Part shown: in pieces, positions 6,952-13,360 of the stretch | Layout of the letters: each line of letters opens with the position of its first letter | Position numbering within the stretch: position 1 is the stretch's first letter | NCBI GenBank assembly: GCA_002382445.1 | Contig: DGAQ01000052.1 | Span: 22,043-37,737, forward strand | Length of the DNA: 15,695 bases | Reading direction: 5' to 3' | DNA from: Porticoccaceae bacterium UBA4026 | Lineage (GTDB): Bacteria; Pseudomonadota; Gammaproteobacteria; Pseudomonadales; Porticoccaceae | The notes under the pieces: model-generated | Told to the model about the DNA's origin: nothing | Database searches by the model: none | The model's input: only the letters and a program-made list of their open reading frames with translations | Made by a program: the position numbers and the translations under genes

Positions 6952-7224
6952 TTATTCATCGGTAGGCTTAGATAATTGTTGCATTGGCACTGTCGCTTCT
7001 GGGTGTAATTGGCGATCCCAGGGGGCCTTGCTGCTAATCTGGCCGGTATAGGCGCCATAGATAATTGTGCCCATCAACATCGCGGCTAATGTAACGCGTA
7101 TTCCTAAGCTATTGAATAGGCGGCGCTGAGAGTCTCCGAGGTCTTTGACCAAAAAGCGAAGTCCGCCAAAAAGGCTGACAACTACTGCGATAAATAGAAC
7201 GATAATAATTGCTTTTAACACCAT
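6952..7224 (-). CDS. DUF2909-type twin-transmembrane small protein
   Basis: This is a 90-residue inner-membrane protein with two hydrophobic helices (about 4-22 and 43-60), joined by a charged loop around VKDLGDSQRRLFNSLGIR, and a polar proline-containing tail. It matches the small DUF2909 proteins that often accompany cytochrome oxidase genes in gammaproteobacteria. A role in oxidase assembly is inferred only from that association. It is transcribed against coxC and diverges from SURF1 with a 40-bp spacer. The ATG at 7222-7224 begins MVLKAIIIVL; a purine-rich AGAAGAG lies about 11 bases upstream, a loose ribosome binding site. No catalytic or metal-binding residues are evident. Confidence 0.85.
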   Translation of the reverse strand: MVLKAIIIVLFIAVVVSLFGGLRFLVKDLGDSQRRLFNSLGIRVTLAAMLMGTIIYGAYTGQISSKAPWDRQLHPEATVPMQQLSKPTDE

Positions 7225-7235
7225 GGGATTAACTG

Positions 7236-7248
7236 CTCTTCTAAAGAG
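7236..7248. promoter_or_regulatory. Palindrome supplying possible ribosome binding sites for two divergent genes
   Basis: CTCTTCTAAAGAG (5-bp arms, 3-bp centre) sits in the 40-bp gap between the divergent DUF2909 and SURF1 genes. Read on the plus strand it gives AAGAGG before SURF1, and on the minus strand AGAAGAG before DUF2909. It may be simply two purine-rich translation signals back to back rather than an operator. Confidence 0.3.
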
Positions 7249-7264
7249 GTGAATTTAAACACAA

Positions 7265-8041
7265 ATGGACCGAGACCCCCAATCTTCTGTGCAACAATTT
7301 CACTGGCAGCCGAACAAAAAATTGTTGGTTTTGGTGCTCTTTTTGTTTTCGTTGTTGATGGTCTTAGGGTTTTGGCAGCTTGACCGAGCTGACGAAAAAC
7401 AGACTATCGTCGCCGCCTTTAGGGCTAATCAGCAAGCGGCGCCTGCAGGTTTAGCGACATTATTAGCGGGTGGGAATCTGCAGTACAGGCCTGCTTGGCT
7501 GACGGGAATCCTCGACCCATCGCGCCAGATAGTGCTGGATAACCGAGTTAAAAACGGCCGGCCTGGTTACGAGGTACTAGAGTCGATGCGTATTGATGGA
7601 CTTGAGGTAGATGGCCAGGCGCAGATGATACTAGTTAATCGCGGTTGGGTGCCAGCCTCATTGGACCGGAGTCAGTTGCCTCAGATAGAGTCGGTGGTTG
7701 GGGAGGTTCAGTTGCGTGGGTTTTTATATCATAACTTGCGTGGTGGTTATCGACTGGATGACGGGATTAAAGAGGTTCGGCAATGGCCGAGCCGAGTGGG
7801 CTGGATTTCGGTAGAGCGTGCGGAAGAGTTGTTTGGACAATCTTTTTATGGCTACCAATTACGCCTCGATAGTGATTCTATCGGCGCTTTAGAAACTGAC
7901 TGGGTGACGGTCGCCGTGCAGCCAGAAAAGCATATAGGTTACGCGGTGCAATGGTTTGTTATGGCTTTGGTGCTACTGATTATGACGTTGATCGCGAACT
8001 CTAATTTCGCCAGTTGGATAAAACAGTATAGAAGGCCCTAA
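7265..8041 (+). CDS. surf1: SURF1-family cytochrome oxidase biogenesis protein
   Basis: SURF1/Shy1 proteins help place heme a into subunit I. The 258-residue protein has the expected hairpin layout: a membrane helix at about 19-37 followed by the signature GFWQLDRA (35-42), a large periplasmic domain with LDNR (91-94) and VNRGWVP (124-130), then EKHIGYAVQWF (221-231) leading into a second helix (to about 245) and a basic tail. The ATG at 7265 is the only reasonable start; AGAGG is 15 bases upstream, farther than usual. It begins the plus-strand group SURF1, SCO-like protein, ctaB and sco. The presence of SURF1 argues that the oxidase uses heme A. Confidence 0.95.
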   Translation: MDRDPQSSVQQFHWQPNKKLLVLVLFLFSLLMVLGFWQLDRADEKQTIVAAFRANQQAAPAGLATLLAGGNLQYRPAWLTGILDPSRQIVLDNRVKNGRPGYEVLESMRIDGLEVDGQAQMILVNRGWVPASLDRSQLPQIESVVGEVQLRGFLYHNLRGGYRLDDGIKEVRQWPSRVGWISVERAEELFGQSFYGYQLRLDSDSIGALETDWVTVAVQPEKHIGYAVQWFVMALVLLIMTLIANSNFASWIKQYRRP

Positions 8042-8067
8042 GGGTCGAAATAAAAGGATAGAAGTTT

Positions 8068-8685
8068 ATGGTGGATAACAGCGAAATAACCGTTAAACAG
8101 CGTGGGTTTAAGTACCAAATTTGGTTGATGCTGTTTATCGTCGCCGGCGTTATTTTGGCTGGTTTCGTTATAGTGCCGAAGACGGAAGAGCAGCGGCAGC
8201 AGATGATTGATTTGCTGGGGACTACCAACATCGGAGAATTGGTTAAGCCTGCGCTGGATTTTTCATCTATCTTGGATGATTTACCAGTAACCGATAAGCC
8301 AAAGTGGAAGGTGGTTACAGTCGGCGGCATTGGATGCAGCCAAAGCTGTGAAGATATGTTGTTTAGTGGTCGGCAGGTACATATGTTGATGGGCTCGATG
8401 ACAGGTCGTGTTGAAAGAGTTTATCTGCCCGATGTGGCCTCTGTCGATCCTCTGAAAATGGACGAACTTAGGGCTCTTCACCTATTTCTTACAATTATGC
8501 CGACATCCCCCAAGCTAGTTGCTCAAATAATCGCAGGTAGCTCGGCTGATTGGGACATGCAGGAGCCTCGGTCTTTTGTTGTTACGCCAGACCATAAGGC
8601 GGTTCTCTATTATACCAAAGACCATGATGGCAGCGGATTACTCGATGACCTTAAACATCTGCTAAAATATTCACCAGACCGATAA
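8068..8685 (+). CDS. Membrane-anchored SCO/thioredoxin-like CxxxC protein of the cox cluster
   Basis: This 205-residue protein of unestablished function occupies the slot that related cox clusters fill with a hypothetical protein after SURF1. One N-terminal membrane helix (about 16-36) anchors a periplasmic domain. The segment WKVVTVGGIGC-SQS-C (C90 and C94) resembles the SCO1 pattern of a hydrophobic strand followed by CxxxC, and FVVTPDHKAVLYY (170-182) followed by a final helix resembles the last strands of a thioredoxin fold. In SCO1 a histidine ligand precedes that strand; here the equivalent place has Q165/E166 (MQEPR), so a complete Cys-Cys-His copper site looks absent. AAGGA nine bases before ATG 8068 supports the start. 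It may be a thiol-redox or assembly partner for CuA; both the fold and the role are inference. Confidence 0.8.
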   Translation: MVDNSEITVKQRGFKYQIWLMLFIVAGVILAGFVIVPKTEEQRQQMIDLLGTTNIGELVKPALDFSSILDDLPVTDKPKWKVVTVGGIGCSQSCEDMLFSGRQVHMLMGSMTGRVERVYLPDVASVDPLKMDELRALHLFLTIMPTSPKLVAQIIAGSSADWDMQEPRSFVVTPDHKAVLYYTKDHDGSGLLDDLKHLLKYSPDR

Positions 8686-8723
8686 TGTACCTCGAGCTAA
8701 ATTATAGTTACTTGGCAAATTCT

Positions 8724-8727
8724 GGAG
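8724..8727 (+). promoter_or_regulatory. Ribosome binding site that decides the ctaB start
   Basis: GGAG lies only three bases before the first in-frame ATG (8731) but nine bases before the second (8737). The second spacing is normal, so initiation at 8737 is preferred. Confidence 0.6.
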
Positions 8728-8736
8728 TGAATGTTC

Positions 8737-9651
8737 ATGCCTAATACCGAACTGGATACCGCCGCTGCTAGTTGGCGTGATTACCTTGAGTTGTGTAAGC
8801 CCAATGTTGTGGCGCTGATGATACTCACTTCGGTGATTGGCATGTTATTAGCGACCGACCAATCAGTACCTCTGAGCATTTTTGTTTTTGGCAATCTAGG
8901 TATAGCGCTATGCGCCGGCTCAGCTGCTGCGGTCAACCACATAGTGGATCGCCATGTTGATGACAAGATGGCGAGGACACTTAACCGCCCCTTAGTCCAA
9001 GGCAGACTAAAGCCACAGCAAGCGACGGTCTTTGCTTTGGTCACCGGGGTGTTTGGTATGGCGGTGCTTCTTATCTTTACTAATGTTCTCACCACTTGGC
9101 TAACCTTGGCGTCCTTGGTGGGCTATGCCTTTGTCTACACCATGTTTTTAAAGCGCGCCACGCCTCAGAATATTGTTATTGGTGGTCTTGCTGGAGCCGC
9201 TCCTCCATTACTGGGTTGGACCGCGGTGACAGGAGAAGTTCACTACAATGCCCTGCTTTTAGTGCTGATTATTTTTGCTTGGACGCCACCCCATTTTTGG
9301 GCTTTAGCGGTGCACCGTAAAGACGAATACGCCAAGGCGAAAATTCCAATGTTGCCCGTGACTCACGGTGAAAGGTACACCAAAATAAATATTCTGTTAT
9401 ATACCATACTGTTAATTGTAGTGACCACCCTGCCGTATCTAACCGGCATGTTCGGTTGGTTATACTTGGCGGGCTCGTTGCTTTTAGGACTGGGGTTTTT
9501 GTATTGGGCTGTGGTCATGCTGCTTAGTGAGGGCGGAAATTCAGGTATGCAAACCTTTCAATACTCAATCGTTTATTTAATGGTGTTATTTGGCCTTATG
9601 TTGATAGACCACTACCTAATAGAACCAGTGATATTTTTACCAGCCACATAG
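8737..9651 (+). CDS. ctaB: Protoheme IX farnesyltransferase (heme o synthase) CtaB
   Basis: CtaB (CyoE) attaches a farnesyl group to protoheme, making heme O, the precursor of heme A. It is an integral membrane prenyltransferase of the UbiA family with about nine helices. The signature Asp-rich motif NHIVDRHVDDKMARTLNRP is intact, as are KRATPQNIVIGGLAGAAPP, FAWTPPHFWALA and the DEYAKAKIPMLPVTHG loop. The protein has 304 residues from ATG 8737, chosen over ATG 8731 because of ribosome binding site spacing. It lies 51 bp after the SCO-like gene. In related clusters ctaA (heme a synthase) normally sits between these genes; nothing resembling it is present here. The sco gene follows 11 bp later, with its ribosome binding site touching the ctaB stop, so the two are co-transcribed. 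Confidence 0.96.
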   Translation: MPNTELDTAAASWRDYLELCKPNVVALMILTSVIGMLLATDQSVPLSIFVFGNLGIALCAGSAAAVNHIVDRHVDDKMARTLNRPLVQGRLKPQQATVFALVTGVFGMAVLLIFTNVLTTWLTLASLVGYAFVYTMFLKRATPQNIVIGGLAGAAPPLLGWTAVTGEVHYNALLLVLIIFAWTPPHFWALAVHRKDEYAKAKIPMLPVTHGERYTKINILLYTILLIVVTTLPYLTGMFGWLYLAGSLLLGLGFLYWAVVMLLSEGGNSGMQTFQYSIVYLMVLFGLMLIDHYLIEPVIFLPAT

Positions 9652-9662
9652 GGAGTTACTCG

Positions 9663-10304
9663 ATGGCAGATCAGCAGGTTGGCATTCGTCGTACTATTAT
9701 TGTTATTGTGTGTTTCATGGTTTTGGTGATTTGCGGTTTTATTTGGCGTATGAACCAGCCAGTTATCATGAGTCTGCAAGATCTTCGAATTAATGGCGCC
9801 ATTGTTCTAAACACGCCGCGAAAGTTTAGTGATTTTGATCTCGTTGATCACCGTGGCGATGCATTCACTTTAGAGAGATTGAAAGGCCAGTGGAGCATGA
9901 TTTTCTTTGGCTTCACGAATTGCCCGGATATTTGCCCAACCACCCTGGTCACTCTTAACGACATCTACAGCACCTTAAAAGACAGCGAGAAAGAGAACCT
10001 TCAAATTATCATGGTGTCTCTCGACCCTGAGCGAGACACGGTGGAAAAACTAGGGCAATACATGCCCTATTTCAATACTGAATTCATTGGTGTTACTGGC
10101 AACAAACACTTCATTAAGCGCTTTACCGCAGAGGTCAATATAGCCTACAACCAGGTTCCCTTAGAGGGTGATGATTACACTGTCGACCACAGTTCTCAGA
10201 TTGTATTAGTTAACCCCAATGGCCACTATCATGGCTTTTTTAAATCGCCTCACAGCGAAATTATGATACGTAAGACCTGGCGCTCAATCTACGGTACTTT
10301 TTGA
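9663..10304 (+). CDS. sco: SCO1/SenC copper chaperone for cytochrome oxidase
   Basis: SCO proteins hold copper and reduce thiols to build the CuA centre of subunit II. The 213-residue protein has an N-terminal membrane anchor (about 10-28) and a periplasmic thioredoxin-like domain. The complete copper site is visible: C87 and C91 in GFTNCPDICPTT, and H176 in VDHSSQIVLV. MVSLDPERDT (117-126) is another family block. GGGAG (9651-9655), seven bases before ATG, sets the start. It is the last gene of the assembly group. Its stop is one base from the stop of the convergent znuB, leaving no room for an intergenic terminator. Confidence 0.96.
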   Translation: MADQQVGIRRTIIVIVCFMVLVICGFIWRMNQPVIMSLQDLRINGAIVLNTPRKFSDFDLVDHRGDAFTLERLKGQWSMIFFGFTNCPDICPTTLVTLNDIYSTLKDSEKENLQIIMVSLDPERDTVEKLGQYMPYFNTEFIGVTGNKHFIKRFTAEVNIAYNQVPLEGDDYTVDHSSQIVLVNPNGHYHGFFKSPHSEIMIRKTWRSIYGTF

Positions 10305-10305
10305 G

Positions 10306-11091
10306 TTATGTTCTCTGACGGCGACAAAGTGAAACACTGAATAGAAATGCCGCGCAGATGACCACGGAGGGCCCCGCCGGTGCGTCGCTATACCAAGACA
10401 TTGCGAGCCCCATAACGACCGTCAGCATGGCGATAATGCTAGCGGCCACCGCCATCTGCTCAGGACTTCGCGCTAACCGTCGTGCAGTTGCGGCGGGAAT
10501 AATCAACAGAGCGGTAATTAATAAAACCCCAACCACTTTCATGGCCAGCGCGATGACCAGTGCGGTGATTAACATTAGTGCTGTCCTCACTAGAGCTACG
10601 TTTGTCCCCTCTACCGCGGCCAACTCAGGGTCGACGGTAATATTAATTAGCTTTTGCCACAGCATGGCCAATAGGGCTAGTACCACCGCGGACAAGCCGT
10701 AGATAACCCATAGATCGCTTTTAGTTACGGCCAATAAGTCGCCAAACAGCAGGGACATCAAGTCAACTCGTACATCAGGTAACAGAGAGATTATCACCAA
10801 CCCAGCGGCCAGCGCAGAGTGAGATAAAATACCTAGCAAGGTGTCTAGGGCCAAAAACCCTCGCTGCTCTAAATAGACAAGTCCGAGCGCCATAATTAAT
10901 GGCACCGCTGTGACGGTTACACTGAGGTTGATATCCAGCATGACGCCAAGCGAAACACCAAGAAGGGCGCTGTGAGCTAGAGTATCCCCAAAGTAAGCCA
11001 TCCGCCGCCAAACCACAAAACAACCTAATGGGCCTGCTACAAGAGCAACGCCAAGGCCGGCCAATAAAGCATAGATTAAGAAATCAGCCAT
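10306..11091 (-). CDS. znuB: Zinc ABC transporter permease ZnuB
   Basis: ZnuB is the membrane channel of the high-affinity zinc importer. From ATG 11089-11091 it has 261 residues, as in E. coli, with about eight to nine helices and the family blocks GPLGCFVVWRRMAYFGDTLAHSAL, LDTLLGILSHSALAAGL, VDLMSLLFGDLLAV, LLIIPAATARRLARSPEQM and APAGPSVVICAAF (given here in part and from memory of the family). The frame is open 14 codons further upstream, but the chosen start is preceded by GTGAGGA at a good distance and overlaps the znuC stop by 8 bp, typical of translational coupling. It is the last gene of zur-znuC-znuB, under the Zur box upstream of zur. The 3' end faces sco with one base between stops. 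Confidence 0.96.
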   Translation of the reverse strand: MADFLIYALLAGLGVALVAGPLGCFVVWRRMAYFGDTLAHSALLGVSLGVMLDINLSVTVTAVPLIMALGLVYLEQRGFLALDTLLGILSHSALAAGLVIISLLPDVRVDLMSLLFGDLLAVTKSDLWVIYGLSAVVLALLAMLWQKLINITVDPELAAVEGTNVALVRTALMLITALVIALAMKVVGVLLITALLIIPAATARRLARSPEQMAVAASIIAMLTVVMGLAMSWYSDAPAGPSVVICAAFLFSVSLCRRQRT

Positions 11092-11836
11092 GGTCACAAT
11101 CCTCACCGTGGCCGTCACTAAGAACATCGCCATCTAAGCTATGATCATGATCATGATGGTGCGAATAAAGCGCTGTTGTTTGGCCAAAAATATCAATATA
11201 GGCCGGATTTTGGGTCACCTGTTCTGGGTGGCCATGGCAGCAAATATGCCGATTTAAACAGATTACCTGATCTGTGGCAGACATGACCAGATGCAGATCA
11301 TGGGAGACCATTAATACGCCGCAGTTAAGGGTCTTGGCTAAGCCGCTAATCATTCGGTAAAGGGCATTTTGTCCATTGACATCAACACCCTGTACAGGCT
11401 CATCGAGTACCAAAAGATTTGGTTTTCGCAAAATAGCTCTTGCCAGTAAGGCTCGCTGTACCTCCCCTCCTGACAGTTCCTGAATGGGTGTTGTAGCCAA
11501 ATGAGCAATTCCCACAGATTCAAGCGCTTCGTGGCAGGCTTGGTGAGATGTGTTGGCCAATTGTAAAAAGCGGCAAGTTGAAATGGGTAAGGTTGGGTCA
11601 ATCATCAATTTTTGTGGCATGTATCCCACTTTGAGATCGGGGGTGCGCTTAATGGCTCCCGAGTCTGGCTTTAGCAGCCCAAGAACAATCCTTACAAGGG
11701 TTGATTTGCCGGCCCCGTTTGGGCCGATTAAAGTGGTTATCTCGCCTTGCTTTAGCTGTAGGCTTACATCCTCTAACACCAACTTGCCTGCAAAGCTTTT
11801 ATTAACCCTGTCCAATGCTACTAGTTGTTTAGTCAT
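11084..11836 (-). CDS. znuC: Zinc ABC transporter ATP-binding protein ZnuC
   Basis: ZnuC powers zinc import through ZnuB. The 250-residue protein has Walker A GPNGAGKST (38-46), Q75 in the Q-loop (GYMPQ), signature LSGGE (121-125), Walker B LLVLDEP (141-147) and H179 of the switch. The tail is histidine and aspartate rich (SHHHDHDH from 225, then DGHGEDCDHG at the end), probably zinc-binding; E. coli ZnuC also has a histidine cluster near its end. The frame is open 41 codons further upstream, but that region is the zur coding sequence in another frame. ATG 11834-11836 begins MTKQLVALDRV as expected and overlaps the zur stop by 8 bp. It lacks a clear ribosome binding site and is probably translated by coupling to zur. 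Confidence 0.96.
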   Translation of the reverse strand: MTKQLVALDRVNKSFAGKLVLEDVSLQLKQGEITTLIGPNGAGKSTLVRIVLGLLKPDSGAIKRTPDLKVGYMPQKLMIDPTLPISTCRFLQLANTSHQACHEALESVGIAHLATTPIQELSGGEVQRALLARAILRKPNLLVLDEPVQGVDVNGQNALYRMISGLAKTLNCGVLMVSHDLHLVMSATDQVICLNRHICCHGHPEQVTQNPAYIDIFGQTTALYSHHHDHDHSLDGDVLSDGHGEDCDHG

Positions 11837-12347
11837 GCGCTTTATGCACCGTCGCTTGGTTTGCGTCTTGAGAGCATTGAGGGCAGAGACCAAAAAGCTC
11901 GATACTCTGCGACTCGAGCTTAAATTGAGCCTTCTCGCTAGCATTCTGCAATACATCATTTAGAGCGGTGTGGGCGACCTCAGCGGCACTGCCGCAGCTA
12001 TTGCAAATCATAAATAGATTACTGTGCTCGCTGTTGGGGAAAGGACAGCCAATATAAGCATTTAAGGACGCTAGACGATGCACTAACCCAAGGTCAGAGA
12101 GAAATTCGATAGCGCGATAAACGGTCGGGGGTGCGATTGATTTTCCGGTAAGACTGGATAACTGATCCTGCAATTGATAGGCGCCAAGTGGCTGATGGCT
12201 TTGCCATAGTAGGCGCAAAACAGATTCACGCGTCGGCGTTAACCGCACGCCTTTTTCTGTGCAGAGGTTGTTGGCCCGTGCCAAAGCCGCGTTGATACAG
12301 CGACCATGGTCATGAGGCTGGTGTACTAGTCGTGAGTTAGTCAGCAT
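11829..12347 (-). CDS. zur: Zinc uptake regulator Zur (Fur family)
   Basis: Zur represses zinc-uptake genes when zinc is bound. The 172-residue protein has a winged-helix domain (about 18-92; RLTPTRESVLRLLW, APPTVYRAIEFLSDLGLVHR) and a dimerisation domain. Structural zinc cysteines are C115 and C118 (CNSC) and C155 and C158 (CPQC); C101 in YIGCPF corresponds to the regulatory-site cysteine of E. coli Zur. The N-terminus HQPHDHG carries extra histidines. The ATG at 12345-12347 has no strong ribosome binding site. zur leads znuC and znuB with overlapping reading frames, and its predicted promoter lies inside the Zur box, so it should repress itself. Fur and PerR are less likely given the znu context and the CPFPNSEHSNLFMIC spacing. 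Confidence 0.95.
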   Translation of the reverse strand: MLTNSRLVHQPHDHGRCINAALARANNLCTEKGVRLTPTRESVLRLLWQSHQPLGAYQLQDQLSSLTGKSIAPPTVYRAIEFLSDLGLVHRLASLNAYIGCPFPNSEHSNLFMICNSCGSAAEVAHTALNDVLQNASEKAQFKLESQSIELFGLCPQCSQDANQATVHKAHD

Positions 12348-12368
12348 AAGCAGTCTTTTTCATTATGT

Positions 12369-12387
12369 TATGTTATAATATAACATA
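12369..12387. promoter_or_regulatory. Zur box between zur and znuA, overlapping both promoters
   Basis: TATGTTATAATATAACATA is a perfect inverted repeat with 9-bp arms around one central A. It matches the gammaproteobacterial Zur operator core (GTTATA-n-TATAAC type). On the plus strand it contains an extended -10, TGTTATAAT (12371-12379), for znuA. On the minus strand TGTTATATT (12377-12385) is an equivalent -10 for zur. Zinc-bound Zur would therefore block both promoters. Predicted leaders are about 43 nt for znuA and 23 nt for zur. Confidence 0.9.
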
Positions 12388-12428
12388 CAAACAAAGTATT
12401 TCCCTTTCTTCTTTTAGCGAGCGCTGGT

Positions 12429-13310
12429 TTGAAAAAGATACATTATAACATTTTTGCTATTCTAGCGCTCTTCTCTGCTCTAAATACCACCGGGGCCAGC
12501 AGTGAAAGCCCTAGATACAGCGAGAGTCTTGATACATCTCAGCTATTGGTGGTGACCACTAATAAGCCGTTGGCAATTATCGCAAGGGCCGCTCTAGGCA
12601 ATAGCGCAAGGGTCGAATTTTTGCAGTCTGCTAGCCAATCGGTTCATGATCTAACTTTATCGATTTCGTCCTTAGGGAAAATACAAAAGGCGCAGTTAGT
12701 TGTTTTACTCGGTGACGAGGTCGAGCCGCGAGTGGCTAAGGCTGTTTCTACACTGCCCAAACACCGTGTCCTTAGGGTACTCGACCTGCCTTTTCTAAGG
12801 TTTGATACAGAGTCTAAACAGCTTAGTCATGATCATCAGCGTGATCCGCATGTGTGGCTTGATCCTCAAAATGGTAACCTTATTGGCCGTGCAATCCAAG
12901 ACCGGCTCGGAGTGAGAGGACAGGATATAATTCGAGATGTAGAAGTGACTAGGCTTCGGAGCATACTTGCTCCTTATGTTAAAAGGCGCTATTTAACCCA
13001 TCACGATGCCTTTGGTCACTTTGCCCGCGGATTTGGGTTAGCCTCAGGATTGTCGATTAGAGATGCCAGTGGAGGGCAGAAAGGCGCCAAAAGCCAATAC
13101 CTTCTTCGTAAAGATGCTTTAGCAAACACGGTGGAGTGTGTGTTTGTAGAACCACAATATGCTAATAAAGACGCGCAAGGTATTGCGGCGACGCTTAATT
13201 TACCGATTATAAGTATTGACCCTCAAGGGACAAGTCAGCCGCTGAGAGATGAGGGGTATGAACAATTCATGCAGAGATTAGTCGCGCAATTTAGCGCCTG
13301 TTTTAGCTAA
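12429..13310 (+). CDS. znuA: Periplasmic zinc-binding protein ZnuA
   Basis: ZnuA captures zinc in the periplasm for ZnuBC. The 293-residue protein begins at TTG 12429; no ATG or GTG lies in frame between the upstream stop at 12381 and this codon, and MKKIHYNIFAILALFSAL forms a good signal peptide. Ligand candidates are H73 (SVHDLTL), H141 (DPHVWLDP), H192 (THHDAFGHF) and D264 (SIDPQGT). C237 (ECVFVEPQ) and C291 near the end match the disulfide of E. coli ZnuA. The histidine loop before H141 is very short (LSHDHQRDPH), unlike the long His-Asp stretch of many ZnuA proteins. No good ribosome binding site is visible before the TTG. It is divergent from zur and shares the Zur box. Family assignment is firm; zinc rather than manganese preference follows from the Zur/ZnuCB context. 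Confidence 0.93.
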   Translation: MKKIHYNIFAILALFSALNTTGASSESPRYSESLDTSQLLVVTTNKPLAIIARAALGNSARVEFLQSASQSVHDLTLSISSLGKIQKAQLVVLLGDEVEPRVAKAVSTLPKHRVLRVLDLPFLRFDTESKQLSHDHQRDPHVWLDPQNGNLIGRAIQDRLGVRGQDIIRDVEVTRLRSILAPYVKRRYLTHHDAFGHFARGFGLASGLSIRDASGGQKGAKSQYLLRKDALANTVECVFVEPQYANKDAQGIAATLNLPIISIDPQGTSQPLRDEGYEQFMQRLVAQFSACFS

Positions 13311-13360
13311 ATACTGTATTCTTTGATGAACTATATAGCGTTTAAAAAAGTAGCGAAATT

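Noticed and set aside
11837..11959. N-terminal extension of znuC by 41 residues
   Set aside because: This stretch is zur coding sequence in another frame and the basic residues do not resemble an ABC protein; ATG 11836 fits the family.
13311..13321. AATACTGTATT palindrome after znuA as a terminator or LexA site before polA
   Set aside because: The arms are 5 bp around one base with no T run, and the CTGT-N8-ACAG pattern of LexA is not present.
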